6,734 bases of DNA from Paracoccaceae bacterium (GCA_026984895.1 JALSRF010000490.1:1-6734), one strand, 5' to 3'; positions 1-5,277 are shown, counted from the stretch's first letter. Numbers and translations: made by a program. Notes: generated by a model not told the origin, from the sequence alone.

Positions 1-1
1 G

Positions 2-193
2 CCGCGGCTGCCCTGGCGCTGGCTTCTGGCGCTGTTTGCGGCCGGTCTGGGCTTTGCCCTGGTCGCACCGGCGGCACCGTCGGTCGCCGCGCTGCTGGGC
101 GCGATCGGCTTTGTTTCGATCGTTCCGCTGGGGGCGGCGCTTTTCGTCTGGCTGGCGGTTTGGCCAGGACGGCGCAACCGCCAGGCCACTTGA
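2..193 (+). CDS. C-terminal end of an unidentified small membrane protein (5' end outside window)
   Basis: An open frame enters from the left edge and ends at TGA 191-193, giving 63 visible residues. It shows two hydrophobic stretches, about residues 6-23 (starting WRWLLALFAAGLGFALV) and 27-54 (rich in Ala, Leu, Gly and Val and ending VWLAVWP), followed by a short basic tail, GRRNRQAT. This is the pattern of two membrane helices with a cytoplasmic positive C-terminus. I prefer this frame to the overlapping Arg-rich plus frame beginning at 36 because its composition is that of a membrane protein and its codons end mostly in G or C. I do not recognise the family. It ends 65 nt before the tRNA gene and has its own upstream transcription outside the window. 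Its function cannot be stated. Confidence 0.6.
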   Translation, partial: PRLPWRWLLALFAAGLGFALVAPAAPSVAALLGAIGFVSIVPLGAALFVWLAVWPGRRNRQAT

Positions 194-216
194 TTCATTT
201 TTTGCCGATTCAGGTC

Positions 217-245
217 TTGAACCGCTGCCACACGCAGCGTAATTA
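217..245 (+). promoter_or_regulatory. sigma70-type promoter of the tRNA-Gln gene
   Basis: TTGAAC at 217-222 and TAATTA at 240-245 are separated by exactly 17 nt, a good match to the -35 and -10 hexamers of housekeeping promoters. A C-rich discriminator follows. Transcription would start near 252, only about 5 nt before the mature 5' end of the tRNA, as is common for single tRNA genes. Seen: both hexamers and the spacing. Inferred: promoter activity. Confidence 0.65.
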
Positions 246-257
246 CCCGCTCACCGT

Positions 258-332
258 TGGGGTGTAGCCAAGTGGTAAGGCAGCGGTTTTTGGTACCGTG
301 TATCGTAGGTTCGAATCCTACCACCCCAGCCA
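258..332 (+). tRNA. tRNA-Gln (anticodon UUG), CCA encoded
   Basis: The cloverleaf folds completely. The 7-bp acceptor stem pairs TGGGGTG 258-264 with CACCCCA 322-328. The D stem is GCC 267-269 with GGC 279-281. The anticodon stem is GCGGT 283-287 with ACCGT 295-299, around a 7-nt loop whose central triplet TTG at 290-292 reads Gln codons CAA and, by wobble, CAG. The T arm contains the standard GGTTCGAATCC core at 308-318. The discriminator base is G329, and CCA is encoded at 330-332. The gene has its own promoter just upstream and a probable intrinsic terminator at 414-436, so it need not be co-transcribed with the operon that follows. Its complement yields a spurious open frame typical of tRNA antisense strands. 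Confidence 0.97.
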
Positions 333-413
333 TGCCTTCCCCGGTCTTGAGCCGCCGAACATCGGGCGCATGAAGCTTGCGCGTTTTCGCGGGACGACCC
401 GGGCCGGCATCCG

Positions 414-436
414 GCAGGCCCGGCCTGCATATTTTT
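414..436 (+). terminator. Probable intrinsic terminator after tRNA-Gln
   Basis: GCAGGC 414-419 pairs perfectly with GCCTGC 423-428 around a CCG loop. It is followed by ATATTTTT, with five T residues at 432-436. A GC-rich stem with a T tract on the sense strand is the standard Rho-independent design. It lies 82 nt past the tRNA 3' end. A competing longer fold, CCGGGCC 399-405 with GGCCCGG 417-423, overlaps it, so the two structures are mutually exclusive. Confidence 0.55.
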
Positions 437-479
437 GCCACATTGGCCGGATACCAGACCCGACAAGCCTTTCTTCCTT

Positions 480-509
480 CCGGGCGACGGCGAACCGGGC
501 GACGGCGAA
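480..509. repeat. Perfect 15-bp tandem duplication, two copies
   Basis: CCGGGCGACGGCGAA occurs at 480-494 and again head-to-tail at 495-509 with no mismatch. It lies 64 nt before the start of the ThiF-type gene, inside its likely untranslated leader. Two perfect copies suggest a recent slippage duplication; a paired operator half-site is possible but unsupported. Confidence 0.9.
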
Positions 510-555
510 GCCGCGTTCGCGCCGCGCCGAAAGGAAGCGAACACCGATACCGACC

Positions 556-561
556 AAGGAG
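556..561 (+). promoter_or_regulatory. Ribosome binding site of the ThiF-type gene (long spacing)
   Basis: AAGGAG matches the anti-Shine-Dalgarno consensus. It is 11 nt from ATG 573, a little longer than the usual 5-9. The nearer ATG at 563 is only 1 nt away and opens a frame that merely shadows the gene. In the correct frame TGA at 564-566 blocks any earlier start, so ATG 573 is the first possible one. Confidence 0.75.
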
Positions 562-572
562 CATGACACAAG

Positions 573-1481
573 ATGAACGTTTCGGCCGCGAAATTCGACA
601 GGGACGACAGCCTGTCCGACGATCTTTTCTATGCCCGCGCCTGTTCCCGCCACCGCGGTCTCATCAACGAGACCGAGCAGGACAAGCTGAGGAATACCCG
701 GGTGGCCATACCCGGCATGGGCGGTCTTGGCGGCCTTTATGGCGCCACCCTCGCGCGCACCGGCATCGGCAGGTTCTCGATCGCGGATTTCGACCAGTTC
801 GACGTTCACAACATCAATCGTCAGTACGGCGCCATGGCCTCGACCATCGGCAGGGACAAGGTGACGGTGATGCGCGACATCATCGCCGATATCAGCCCGG
901 CTGCCGAGATCCGCATGCTGAACGAACCGGTCGGCAATGACAACATCGACCGGTTCCTTGAGGGCGTGGACGTGGTTGTGGATGCGATGGACGTGTTTTC
1001 GCAAACCGCGCGGCGCATCGTCTACAGCCATGCCCGCAAACGGGGGATACCGGTCTTTTCGGCGGCGCCGCTGGGCTTTGGCGCGGCGATGTTCAACTTC
1101 CACCCCGAAGGCATGAGCTATGACGAGTTCGCCGGGCTGAAGGACGGCATGACGGAAAAACGTATGGCGCTGCACTTCATCTGTGCCATCGGCACACAGG
1201 GACCGCATCTGAAATACATGGACACCCGGGGCGTGGGCGCAGAAGAGGGTGCCGCTCCGTCCCTGGGACTGGCCTGCCAGATCGGCGCGGGCATGGTCGC
1301 GGCCGAGATCGTCAGCTATCGCCTGGGGCGGCGCGAACCCGAATGGGTGCCGCGTTTTTCGCAATTCGATCCCTATGACCGAAGCTACAGAAGGCGTCAT
1401 CGCCGCTGGGGCGCGAAGAACCCGGTTCAGATGCTGCGCATGCAGATTCTCAAACGCCTGATACCGGCGATGAACGACTGA
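573..1481 (+). CDS. E1-like ThiF/HesA/MoeB-family adenylyltransferase
   Basis: This 302-residue cytoplasmic protein is predicted to use ATP to adenylate a carboxylate, as E1-like enzymes do on sulfur carriers, peptides or small molecules. The Rossmann nucleotide loop GMGGLGG is at 48-54. Also present are the Arg-finger region ACSRHRG (23-29), acidic strand end D72/D74, the N-x-NRQ element (N80, N82, R83, Q84), K96 after the conserved Gly-Arg, and the Mg/ATP pocket D137-x-x-D140 with T145 and R147. The catalytic ATP-site set thus looks complete. The zinc CxxC pairs of MoeB/ThiF are absent, and the only Cys are C24, C204 and C235. The segment LGFGAAMFNFHPEGMSYDEF (167-186) resembles a group of stand-alone bacterial E1-like proteins, and the C-terminus is strongly basic (RRRHRR at 273-278). 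There is no N-terminal peptide-clamp domain as in MccB. It is the first gene of the operon, 45 nt before the ligase. Three rare ATA Ile codons (46, 159, 297) hint at slightly different codon use. The substrate is unknown. Confidence 0.9.
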   Translation: MNVSAAKFDRDDSLSDDLFYARACSRHRGLINETEQDKLRNTRVAIPGMGGLGGLYGATLARTGIGRFSIADFDQFDVHNINRQYGAMASTIGRDKVTVMRDIIADISPAAEIRMLNEPVGNDNIDRFLEGVDVVVDAMDVFSQTARRIVYSHARKRGIPVFSAAPLGFGAAMFNFHPEGMSYDEFAGLKDGMTEKRMALHFICAIGTQGPHLKYMDTRGVGAEEGAAPSLGLACQIGAGMVAAEIVSYRLGRREPEWVPRFSQFDPYDRSYRRRHRRWGAKNPVQMLRMQILKRLIPAMND

Positions 1482-1485
1482 TCCA

Positions 1486-1501
1486 CCCGCATCGCAGCGG
1501 G
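1486..1501 (+). other. Small intercistronic hairpin between the E1-like gene and the ligase gene
   Basis: CCCGC 1486-1490 pairs with GCGGG 1497-1501 around a 6-nt loop, in the 45-nt gap. No T tract follows, so it is not an intrinsic terminator. It could act as an mRNA-stability or processing element, or be chance in GC-rich DNA. Confidence 0.3.
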
Positions 1502-1526
1502 CGAGGCGCAAAATGGGACGTGCCGC

Positions 1527-3125
1527 ATGGGAATTCTGACCGAGCTTTTCCTTTCGCGCATCAAGGTGCCGCGCGACATTCATCGCTATGCCTTCGGCAA
1601 GTTCGCCCGGCGCACGGCTCTGCAGTTCGCCGACGGCACCGCGATGAGCTATGCCGAGCTGCGCGAGCGCGGCTATCGGCTGACCCAGGCATGGGAGGCG
1701 CTGGGGCTGAAAAAGGGCGATGTGGTCTTTGCCCAGGTGGACACCGGGCCCGCGTTTTTCGAGATCAGGACCGCATCGCTGGAAACCGGCGTCGTGCTGT
1801 GCGTGTTCCATGCCCTGCACGGGCCCGAATTCGTGGCCGCTGCCGCCCGGGCCGCACACCCGAAACTTCTGCTTGTGGACAGCGGGTTCGCGCCGGCCAC
1901 ATCGGCGGCCTTCGCCCGGGCGATGCCCGCGGTTCCGGTCTGGGAAATCGGCGCGAACAGCCCCTATGAAGAGCAGATCGCTGCCCATCCGCCCCGCCCC
2001 TCGAAGGCGGATGTGCGCCCGCACGACCCGATGGGGCTGGGCTTTACCTCGGGCACGACCGGGCCGCCGAAGGGGCTGATTTCCAGCCACGGCGCGGCCG
2101 TTGCCAGCCTGAAGCTGATCATCCGCAACCTCAGGATCAGGCGCGATCCGAAGGCGGTGAACATTTCCCTGCCGTCGATGCCGCTGGCCGGCGCGGGCTC
2201 CGGGCTGATCCTGCCCTCGCTGCTGAGCGGCGGCACGCTGGTGGTGATGGGGGACTACAGCCCGCAGAAACTGGTTTCGCTGGTTCGCCGCCACGCGGTC
2301 ACGCGGCTGTTCCTGACCCCCAGCCACCTGATCGACCTTCTGGATCTGCCCGCCGAGGCCAACGCCGATCTGGCCAGCGTCTCGCACATCGTCTACGGCA
2401 CCGCAAACATGCCCGCCGCCAAGCTGGAAGAAGCGCTTTCGCGCTTCGATGCGCAGTTCCAGCAGGGCTACGGGCAGGCCGAGGTGCTGCCTCCGGTCAG
2501 CCTGCTGACGCCGCGAATGCACCGGCGCGCGGACGGCACGCCCGCACCGCGCCACGTCCTGCGATCGTGCGGCAAGGTGGTGAAAGGGGTGCGGGTGCGC
2601 ATCGTCACCCCGGACGGCCGCGCGTGCGCGCCCGGCGAGACAGGCGAAATCCACGTGCACACCCCGACCCGCCTGCAGACCTACCTGAACCCGGAACAGA
2701 ACCGCGGAGTCATCCTTGAGGGCGGCTGGTTTCGCACCGGAGATCATGGCCACCTGGACCGGCAGGGCCATCTGCACGTGATCGACCGCGACGCCGATGT
2801 CATCCACACCGACAACGGCCCGACCTACCCGCGCCCCATCGAGGAAGAGGCCCATGACCACCCGGCGGTGAAGGAATGTTGCCTTGTCGGGATTGACCGC
2901 AGGCCGGTATTGTTCTTTTCTCTGCGCAACGAGTTCGGGCAGGCCGACACGGCCAGGATCACCCGCGAACTGCGCGCGCTGCTCATGCAACGCCTTCCGG
3001 CAGGCGACTGCCCGCAGGACATTCGCGTGTTGCCGGAGATTCCGCGCAGTTTCCTGGGCAAGGTCTTGCGGCGGGAAGTAAGGGCAGGGATCCAAGATGA
3101 GCACATCCGACAACGCTGCGGTTGA
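1527..3125 (+). CDS. AMP-binding ligase (class I adenylate-forming enzyme, acyl-CoA synthetase-like)
   Basis: This 532-residue protein has the length and two-domain layout of the ANL superfamily (acyl/aryl-CoA synthetases, NRPS adenylation domains, luciferases). It should activate a carboxylic acid as acyl-AMP and pass it to a thiol or other acceptor. The large N-domain covers about 1-415: P-loop FTSGTTGPPKG (173-183), A5 element YGQAE (315-319, Ala where Thr is more usual), and A7 GWFRTGD with D406. The hinge/A8 region starts at D420-R421, and the A10 Lys is K512 in SFLGKVLRRE. The A8 loop is unusual: the Gly-Gly pair common before the YP element is replaced by D429-N430, and Pro437 stands where Glu is usual. 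ATG 1527 has GGGA 8 nt upstream; the ATG at 1513 is in another frame and stops at once. The last 29 nt overlap the transporter gene, suggesting coupled translation. The acyl substrate and acceptor cannot be read from sequence; there is no signal peptide and no carrier domain. Confidence 0.93.
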   Translation: MGILTELFLSRIKVPRDIHRYAFGKFARRTALQFADGTAMSYAELRERGYRLTQAWEALGLKKGDVVFAQVDTGPAFFEIRTASLETGVVLCVFHALHGPEFVAAAARAAHPKLLLVDSGFAPATSAAFARAMPAVPVWEIGANSPYEEQIAAHPPRPSKADVRPHDPMGLGFTSGTTGPPKGLISSHGAAVASLKLIIRNLRIRRDPKAVNISLPSMPLAGAGSGLILPSLLSGGTLVVMGDYSPQKLVSLVRRHAVTRLFLTPSHLIDLLDLPAEANADLASVSHIVYGTANMPAAKLEEALSRFDAQFQQGYGQAEVLPPVSLLTPRMHRRADGTPAPRHVLRSCGKVVKGVRVRIVTPDGRACAPGETGEIHVHTPTRLQTYLNPEQNRGVILEGGWFRTGDHGHLDRQGHLHVIDRDADVIHTDNGPTYPRPIEEEAHDHPAVKECCLVGIDRRPVLFFSLRNEFGQADTARITRELRALLMQRLPAGDCPQDIRVLPEIPRSFLGKVLRREVRAGIQDEHIRQRCG

Positions 3126-4551
3126 ACCGGGCATGCAGGCAACGACGGGCGCCGTGCGGCTCCCCCAGAAACTCGGCTACGGTATCGGCGCGATCGCCTA
3201 TTCGCTGCCCTACCAGATCATGGCGAGTTTCTTTCTGTTCTTCGTCACCGCGATTCTGAAGGTGCCGCCCACCATCGCCGGCACCATCGTTGCCATTTCG
3301 GTTTTCTGGGACGCGATCACCGATCCCTGGATCGGGGCCCTGTCGGACCGCACACGCTCGGCGCGTTTCGGCAGACGGCACCAGTTCCTGTTGCTGGGCG
3401 GAATCGGCACCGCACTGGGAAGCTGGTTCCTGTGGTCGATTTCTCCGCAGACGGACATGGTGACAAAGATCGTCCTGCTGCTGATCGCGGTGCTGTTCAC
3501 CAAGACCATGAACACGTTTTACGGCGCGCCCTATTATGCCCTGGGCGGCACCATCAGCCGCGACTACGATGTGCGCTCGTCGCTGCAGGGCTGGCGCGCG
3601 GCCTTCCATGTGATCGGAATGATCCTGGCGCTGGTGGGCACGCAGATCGTGTTTTTCCGCAGCACGCCGGAGTTCCCGCGCGGCCAGCTGAACCCGGCGG
3701 CCTATCCCGCGACAGGCATTGCGGTGGCGGTGATCACGGTGCTGGTTGCGCTGATCGCCTATGCGTTGATCCCGAAGGACCACGGCGACGAGGACACCGC
3801 AGGAGGCCAGGCCCCCGGCGCCCTCCTGCAGGTGCAGGCGGCCTTGTCCAACAAGAGCTTTCGCGCCATCCTGCTGGTGATCTTCATCATCGAGGTGTCC
3901 TTCCAGATCACCGTCAGCCTGGGCACCCATGTCAACACGTTCACCTATCATCTGACCGGGCCGCAGATGGGTATCCTCGGTCTGTCGCTGCTGGGAATGT
4001 CGGTCATTTCGCAGCCGTTCTGGGTGTTCATGTGCCGCAGGTTCGAAAAGCGCTCGGCGCTGATCCTGGGCATGCTCCTCGGGCTTGTCGGCTTTGTCGG
4101 CATGCCCTGGGCCCATGTCGGCCTCGGCTGGCTGCCGATCGACGCGCCCAGCACGGTGCTGACGCTTTCGCTGTTCAGCATGGTGGCGGGGATCGGCAAC
4201 GGCGCCTTCATGAGCATTCCGTTTTCCATGGTCGCCGATGCCACCGACGAGGGCCGGCTGGACACCGACCATCAGCAGGAAGGACTGTATTTCGGGCTGT
4301 ATACCTTTGCCTACAAGCTGGGCATCTCGGTAAGCGTGTTCATCGGCGGCATCCTGCTGCGCCTGATCGGCTTCGTTTCCGGCGCCAGCGAACAGTCGGC
4401 GCAAACCGCCTATCTGCTGGCCATCGCCCCGACCTGGCTGCTGATGCTGGCGACGCCGGTCATCCTGTGGGCGATCATGGGCTATCGGATCGATCGAAAG
4501 AAACACGCCCTGACCCTGGCCATGCTGGACGAGAAATCGGGCAAGGCCTGA
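3097..4551 (+). CDS. MFS_2 / GPH-family (MelB-like) cation-coupled transporter
   Basis: This 484-residue inner-membrane protein has about 12 hydrophobic helices (roughly 26-52, 59-82, 97-115, 122-146, 165-187, 205-225, 255-276, 290-312, 318-340, 352-378, 397-425, 435-465) and a central cytoplasmic loop near 226-253. The helix-II signature WDAITDPWIGALSDRTRS (71-88) keeps both Asp residues (D72, D76) equivalent to the MelB cation-site aspartates. The helix-XI region GLYFGLYTFAYKLG keeps the family Lys (K407). By my alignment the MelB sugar-contact Asp positions in helices I and IV are not conserved (SL near 36-37; G143 in TFYGAPYYAL), so a melibiose-like sugar is unlikely. ATG 3097 has GGGA 6 nt upstream and lies 29 nt inside the ligase gene; an alternative start at 3133 has a weaker site. 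It probably imports or exports the acid, or the product, handled by the two upstream enzymes. Direction and substrate are not determined. Confidence 0.92.
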   Translation: MSTSDNAAVEPGMQATTGAVRLPQKLGYGIGAIAYSLPYQIMASFFLFFVTAILKVPPTIAGTIVAISVFWDAITDPWIGALSDRTRSARFGRRHQFLLLGGIGTALGSWFLWSISPQTDMVTKIVLLLIAVLFTKTMNTFYGAPYYALGGTISRDYDVRSSLQGWRAAFHVIGMILALVGTQIVFFRSTPEFPRGQLNPAAYPATGIAVAVITVLVALIAYALIPKDHGDEDTAGGQAPGALLQVQAALSNKSFRAILLVIFIIEVSFQITVSLGTHVNTFTYHLTGPQMGILGLSLLGMSVISQPFWVFMCRRFEKRSALILGMLLGLVGFVGMPWAHVGLGWLPIDAPSTVLTLSLFSMVAGIGNGAFMSIPFSMVADATDEGRLDTDHQQEGLYFGLYTFAYKLGISVSVFIGGILLRLIGFVSGASEQSAQTAYLLAIAPTWLLMLATPVILWAIMGYRIDRKKHALTLAMLDEKSGKA

Positions 4552-4579
4552 GGCCCCGGGCCACCGGATCGCAAGCGCA

Positions 4580-4615
4580 CCGCTGCCGGTGCCGCATCCG
4601 CTTCCGCTGCCGCTG
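4580..4615. repeat. Hexamer-period CCGNNN repeat, six units
   Basis: Six successive hexamers read CCGCTG, CCGGTG, CCGCAT, CCGCTT, CCGCTG, CCGCTG. All keep CCG, and three are identical. The run starts 29 nt after the transporter stop and is non-coding in the called annotation. Slippage-generated low-complexity DNA is the likeliest reading. Confidence 0.75.
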
Positions 4616-4634
4616 CCCGGGCGACGGGGCAACA

Positions 4635-4651
4635 CCGCCCCGAAGGGGCGG
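4635..4651 (+). terminator. Possible terminator hairpin downstream of the transporter gene
   Basis: CCGCCCC 4635-4641 pairs perfectly over 7 bp with GGGGCGG 4645-4651 around a GAA triloop, 84 nt past the transporter stop. No T tract follows, so this would be a weak or Rho-assisted terminator. It is symmetric enough to act on either strand. Confidence 0.35.
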
Positions 4652-4743
4652 CGCCACAGCCATCTGCTCCGGGATTGCAGAGCCCGGTTTCCGGCGCGGG
4701 CTTCCGGCACGGGTTGCCACTTCCCGGGCATGTCGCTCAAGGC

Positions 4744-4757
4744 CGGGGCCGGCCCCG
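4744..4757. other. Perfect 14-bp palindrome in the convergent gap
   Basis: CGGGGCCGGCCCCG is its own reverse complement. AAG at 4739-4741 and CTT at 4760-4762 flank it symmetrically after two mismatched positions. On RNA from either strand it can form a 5-bp GC stem with a CCGG loop. It may help end transcription from both sides. Confidence 0.5.
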
Positions 4758-4815
4758 AGCTTCCCCGACAGGCGGCAACCGGACAGTGCAGCGTTTCGCG
4801 CCGATGACGCTGCGC

Positions 4816-4834
4816 GGGCCGGATTGATCGGCCC
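4816..4834 (-). terminator. Possible terminator hairpin after the copper-chaperone gene
   Basis: On the minus strand, 5 nt past the TAG stop at 4840-4842, GGGCCG pairs with CGGCCC (4834-4829 with 4821-4816) around a 7-nt loop. The position is typical of a terminator, but there is no T tract, so Rho-independence is doubtful. Confidence 0.4.
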
Positions 4835-4839
4835 TGCCC

Positions 4840-5277
4840 CTAGTTTCCGGCCACGGAGAACTCGGCCTCAAGGGTCTCGCCGTTCTTGAACTTCAGGGTG
4901 ACGGGCACCGATTTCCTGTTCCTGATGTCCGCCGCCGGTTTCATGCACATCACATGATAGCCGCCCGGCGCGAAGCGGAGCGTATCGCCGGGGGCGATTT
5001 CCAGTTCGCCCGCTGGCAGCATCTTCATCACGCCGTTTTCCATCTTGTTCTGGTGCAGCATCGCCTTGGCACAAGCCGGCGAGGCCGCCCCCACAAGCAC
5101 CCGCGTATCGCTGCCGGTGTTGGCAAGGGTAAAATAGCCGGCGGCCGGGCGACCGGGGATCGTGATCCTCATCTGCGCATCGCTGATTTCCAATCCGTCG
5201 GCGCCGGCCAGTGCCGGGGCCGTCAGGGTCGTGGCCAGCGCAAGGCTGCACAGGGCGGTCTTGAAAACGGGTTTCAT
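4840..5277 (-). CDS. Periplasmic copper chaperone PCuAC (DUF461 family)
   Basis: The precursor has 145 residues. A basic start (MKPVFK) and hydrophobic core are followed by TAPALA, giving likely signal peptidase I cleavage after A24, so the mature cupredoxin-like protein acts in the periplasm. The family's metal site H-x10-M-x21-H-x-M is intact: H75, M86, H108 and M110, within LHQNKMENGVMKM and APGGYHVMCM. PCuAC proteins bind Cu(I) and help deliver copper to the CuA site of cytochrome oxidase, often together with Sco proteins. AAAGGAG at 5292-5286 lies 8 nt before ATG 5277 and 5 nt before an adjacent ATG at 5280; either could be used, changing only one Met. A longer open frame to 5379 lacks a signal-like start and is rejected. 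It follows the FecE-type ATPase gene by 98 nt on the same strand, so co-transcription is plausible, although a private promoter was not ruled out. Confidence 0.93.
   Translation of the reverse strand: MKPVFKTALCSLALATTLTAPALAGADGLEISDAQMRITIPGRPAAGYFTLANTGSDTRVLVGAASPACAKAMLHQNKMENGVMKMLPAGELEIAPGDTLRFAPGGYHVMCMKPAADIRNRKSVPVTLKFKNGETLEAEFSVAGN

Larger units (their letters stand above)
333..572. other. 240-nt leader between tRNA-Gln and the ThiF-type gene
   Basis: The stretch holds, in order: an intrinsic terminator (414-436), a 15-bp tandem duplication (480-509) and the AAGGAG ribosome binding site (556-561). I searched it for paired -35 and -10 hexamers after the terminator. TTGCCA at 435 and TTGGCC at 443 have no acceptable -10 at 16-18 nt, so no promoter is called for the downstream operon, although one must lie here or transcription must read through. 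A plus frame runs from ATG 370 to TGA 574-576 and overlaps the next start as ATGA, but it lacks a ribosome binding site and is Arg-rich, so it is not called as a gene. Confidence 0.6.
4552..4839. other. 288-nt convergent intergenic region
   Basis: The transporter gene (plus) and the copper-chaperone gene (minus) point towards each other across this gap. It contains a six-unit hexamer-period repeat (4580-4615), a 7-bp GC hairpin (4635-4651), an AGCCCG/CGGGCT stem (4681-4686 with 4697-4702), a 14-bp palindrome (4744-4757) and a hairpin next to the minus-strand stop (4816-4834). Short frames across it are Arg- and Pro-rich noise. I see no gene. Confidence 0.7.

Noticed and set aside
36..242. A 68-codon plus frame at the left edge
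   Set aside because: It is Arg-rich and overlaps the membrane-protein frame at 2-193, which has the better composition. It has no ribosome binding site.
258..332. An att site with a duplicated tRNA 3' end marking an island boundary
   Set aside because: The 3' segment of tRNA-Gln occurs only once in the window and no integrase gene is present. An island remains possible only if the second copy lies outside.
435..471. A promoter for the operon using TTGCCA (435) or TTGGCC (443)
   Set aside because: No A/T-rich hexamer resembling TATAAT occurs 16-18 nt downstream of either.
251..571. A minus-strand frame containing GGRIRTYDTRYQKPLP
   Set aside because: This peptide is the familiar false translation of a tRNA antisense strand (here tRNA-Gln) and is often misannotated as a hypothetical protein.
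333..1481. A microcin C-like (MccA-MccB-MccC) system, suggested by a ThiF protein plus an MFS carrier
   Set aside because: The E1-like protein begins its adenylation domain almost at once and lacks the N-terminal peptide-clamp region of MccB. I found no short Asn-ending peptide gene with a ribosome binding site upstream, and the carrier is MelB-like and does not resemble MccC.
318..3134. A 938-codon open frame on the minus strand opposite the E1-like and ligase genes
   Set aside because: It is the antisense shadow expected where the sense genes have strongly GC-ending codons. Its translation is rich in Arg, His, Gln and Ala with no domain, it spans two real genes plus the tRNA 3' end, and the sense frames carry clear catalytic motifs.
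2983..4740. A 585-codon minus-strand frame opposite the transporter
   Set aside because: It has low-complexity Gln/Arg/His/Gly composition and lies wholly antisense to a 12-helix membrane protein with family signatures.
3432..4889. A 485-codon plus-strand frame overlapping the transporter and the convergent gap
   Set aside because: It is an Arg/His/Gly/Pro-rich out-of-frame reading of the transporter that runs on into the antisense of the chaperone gene.
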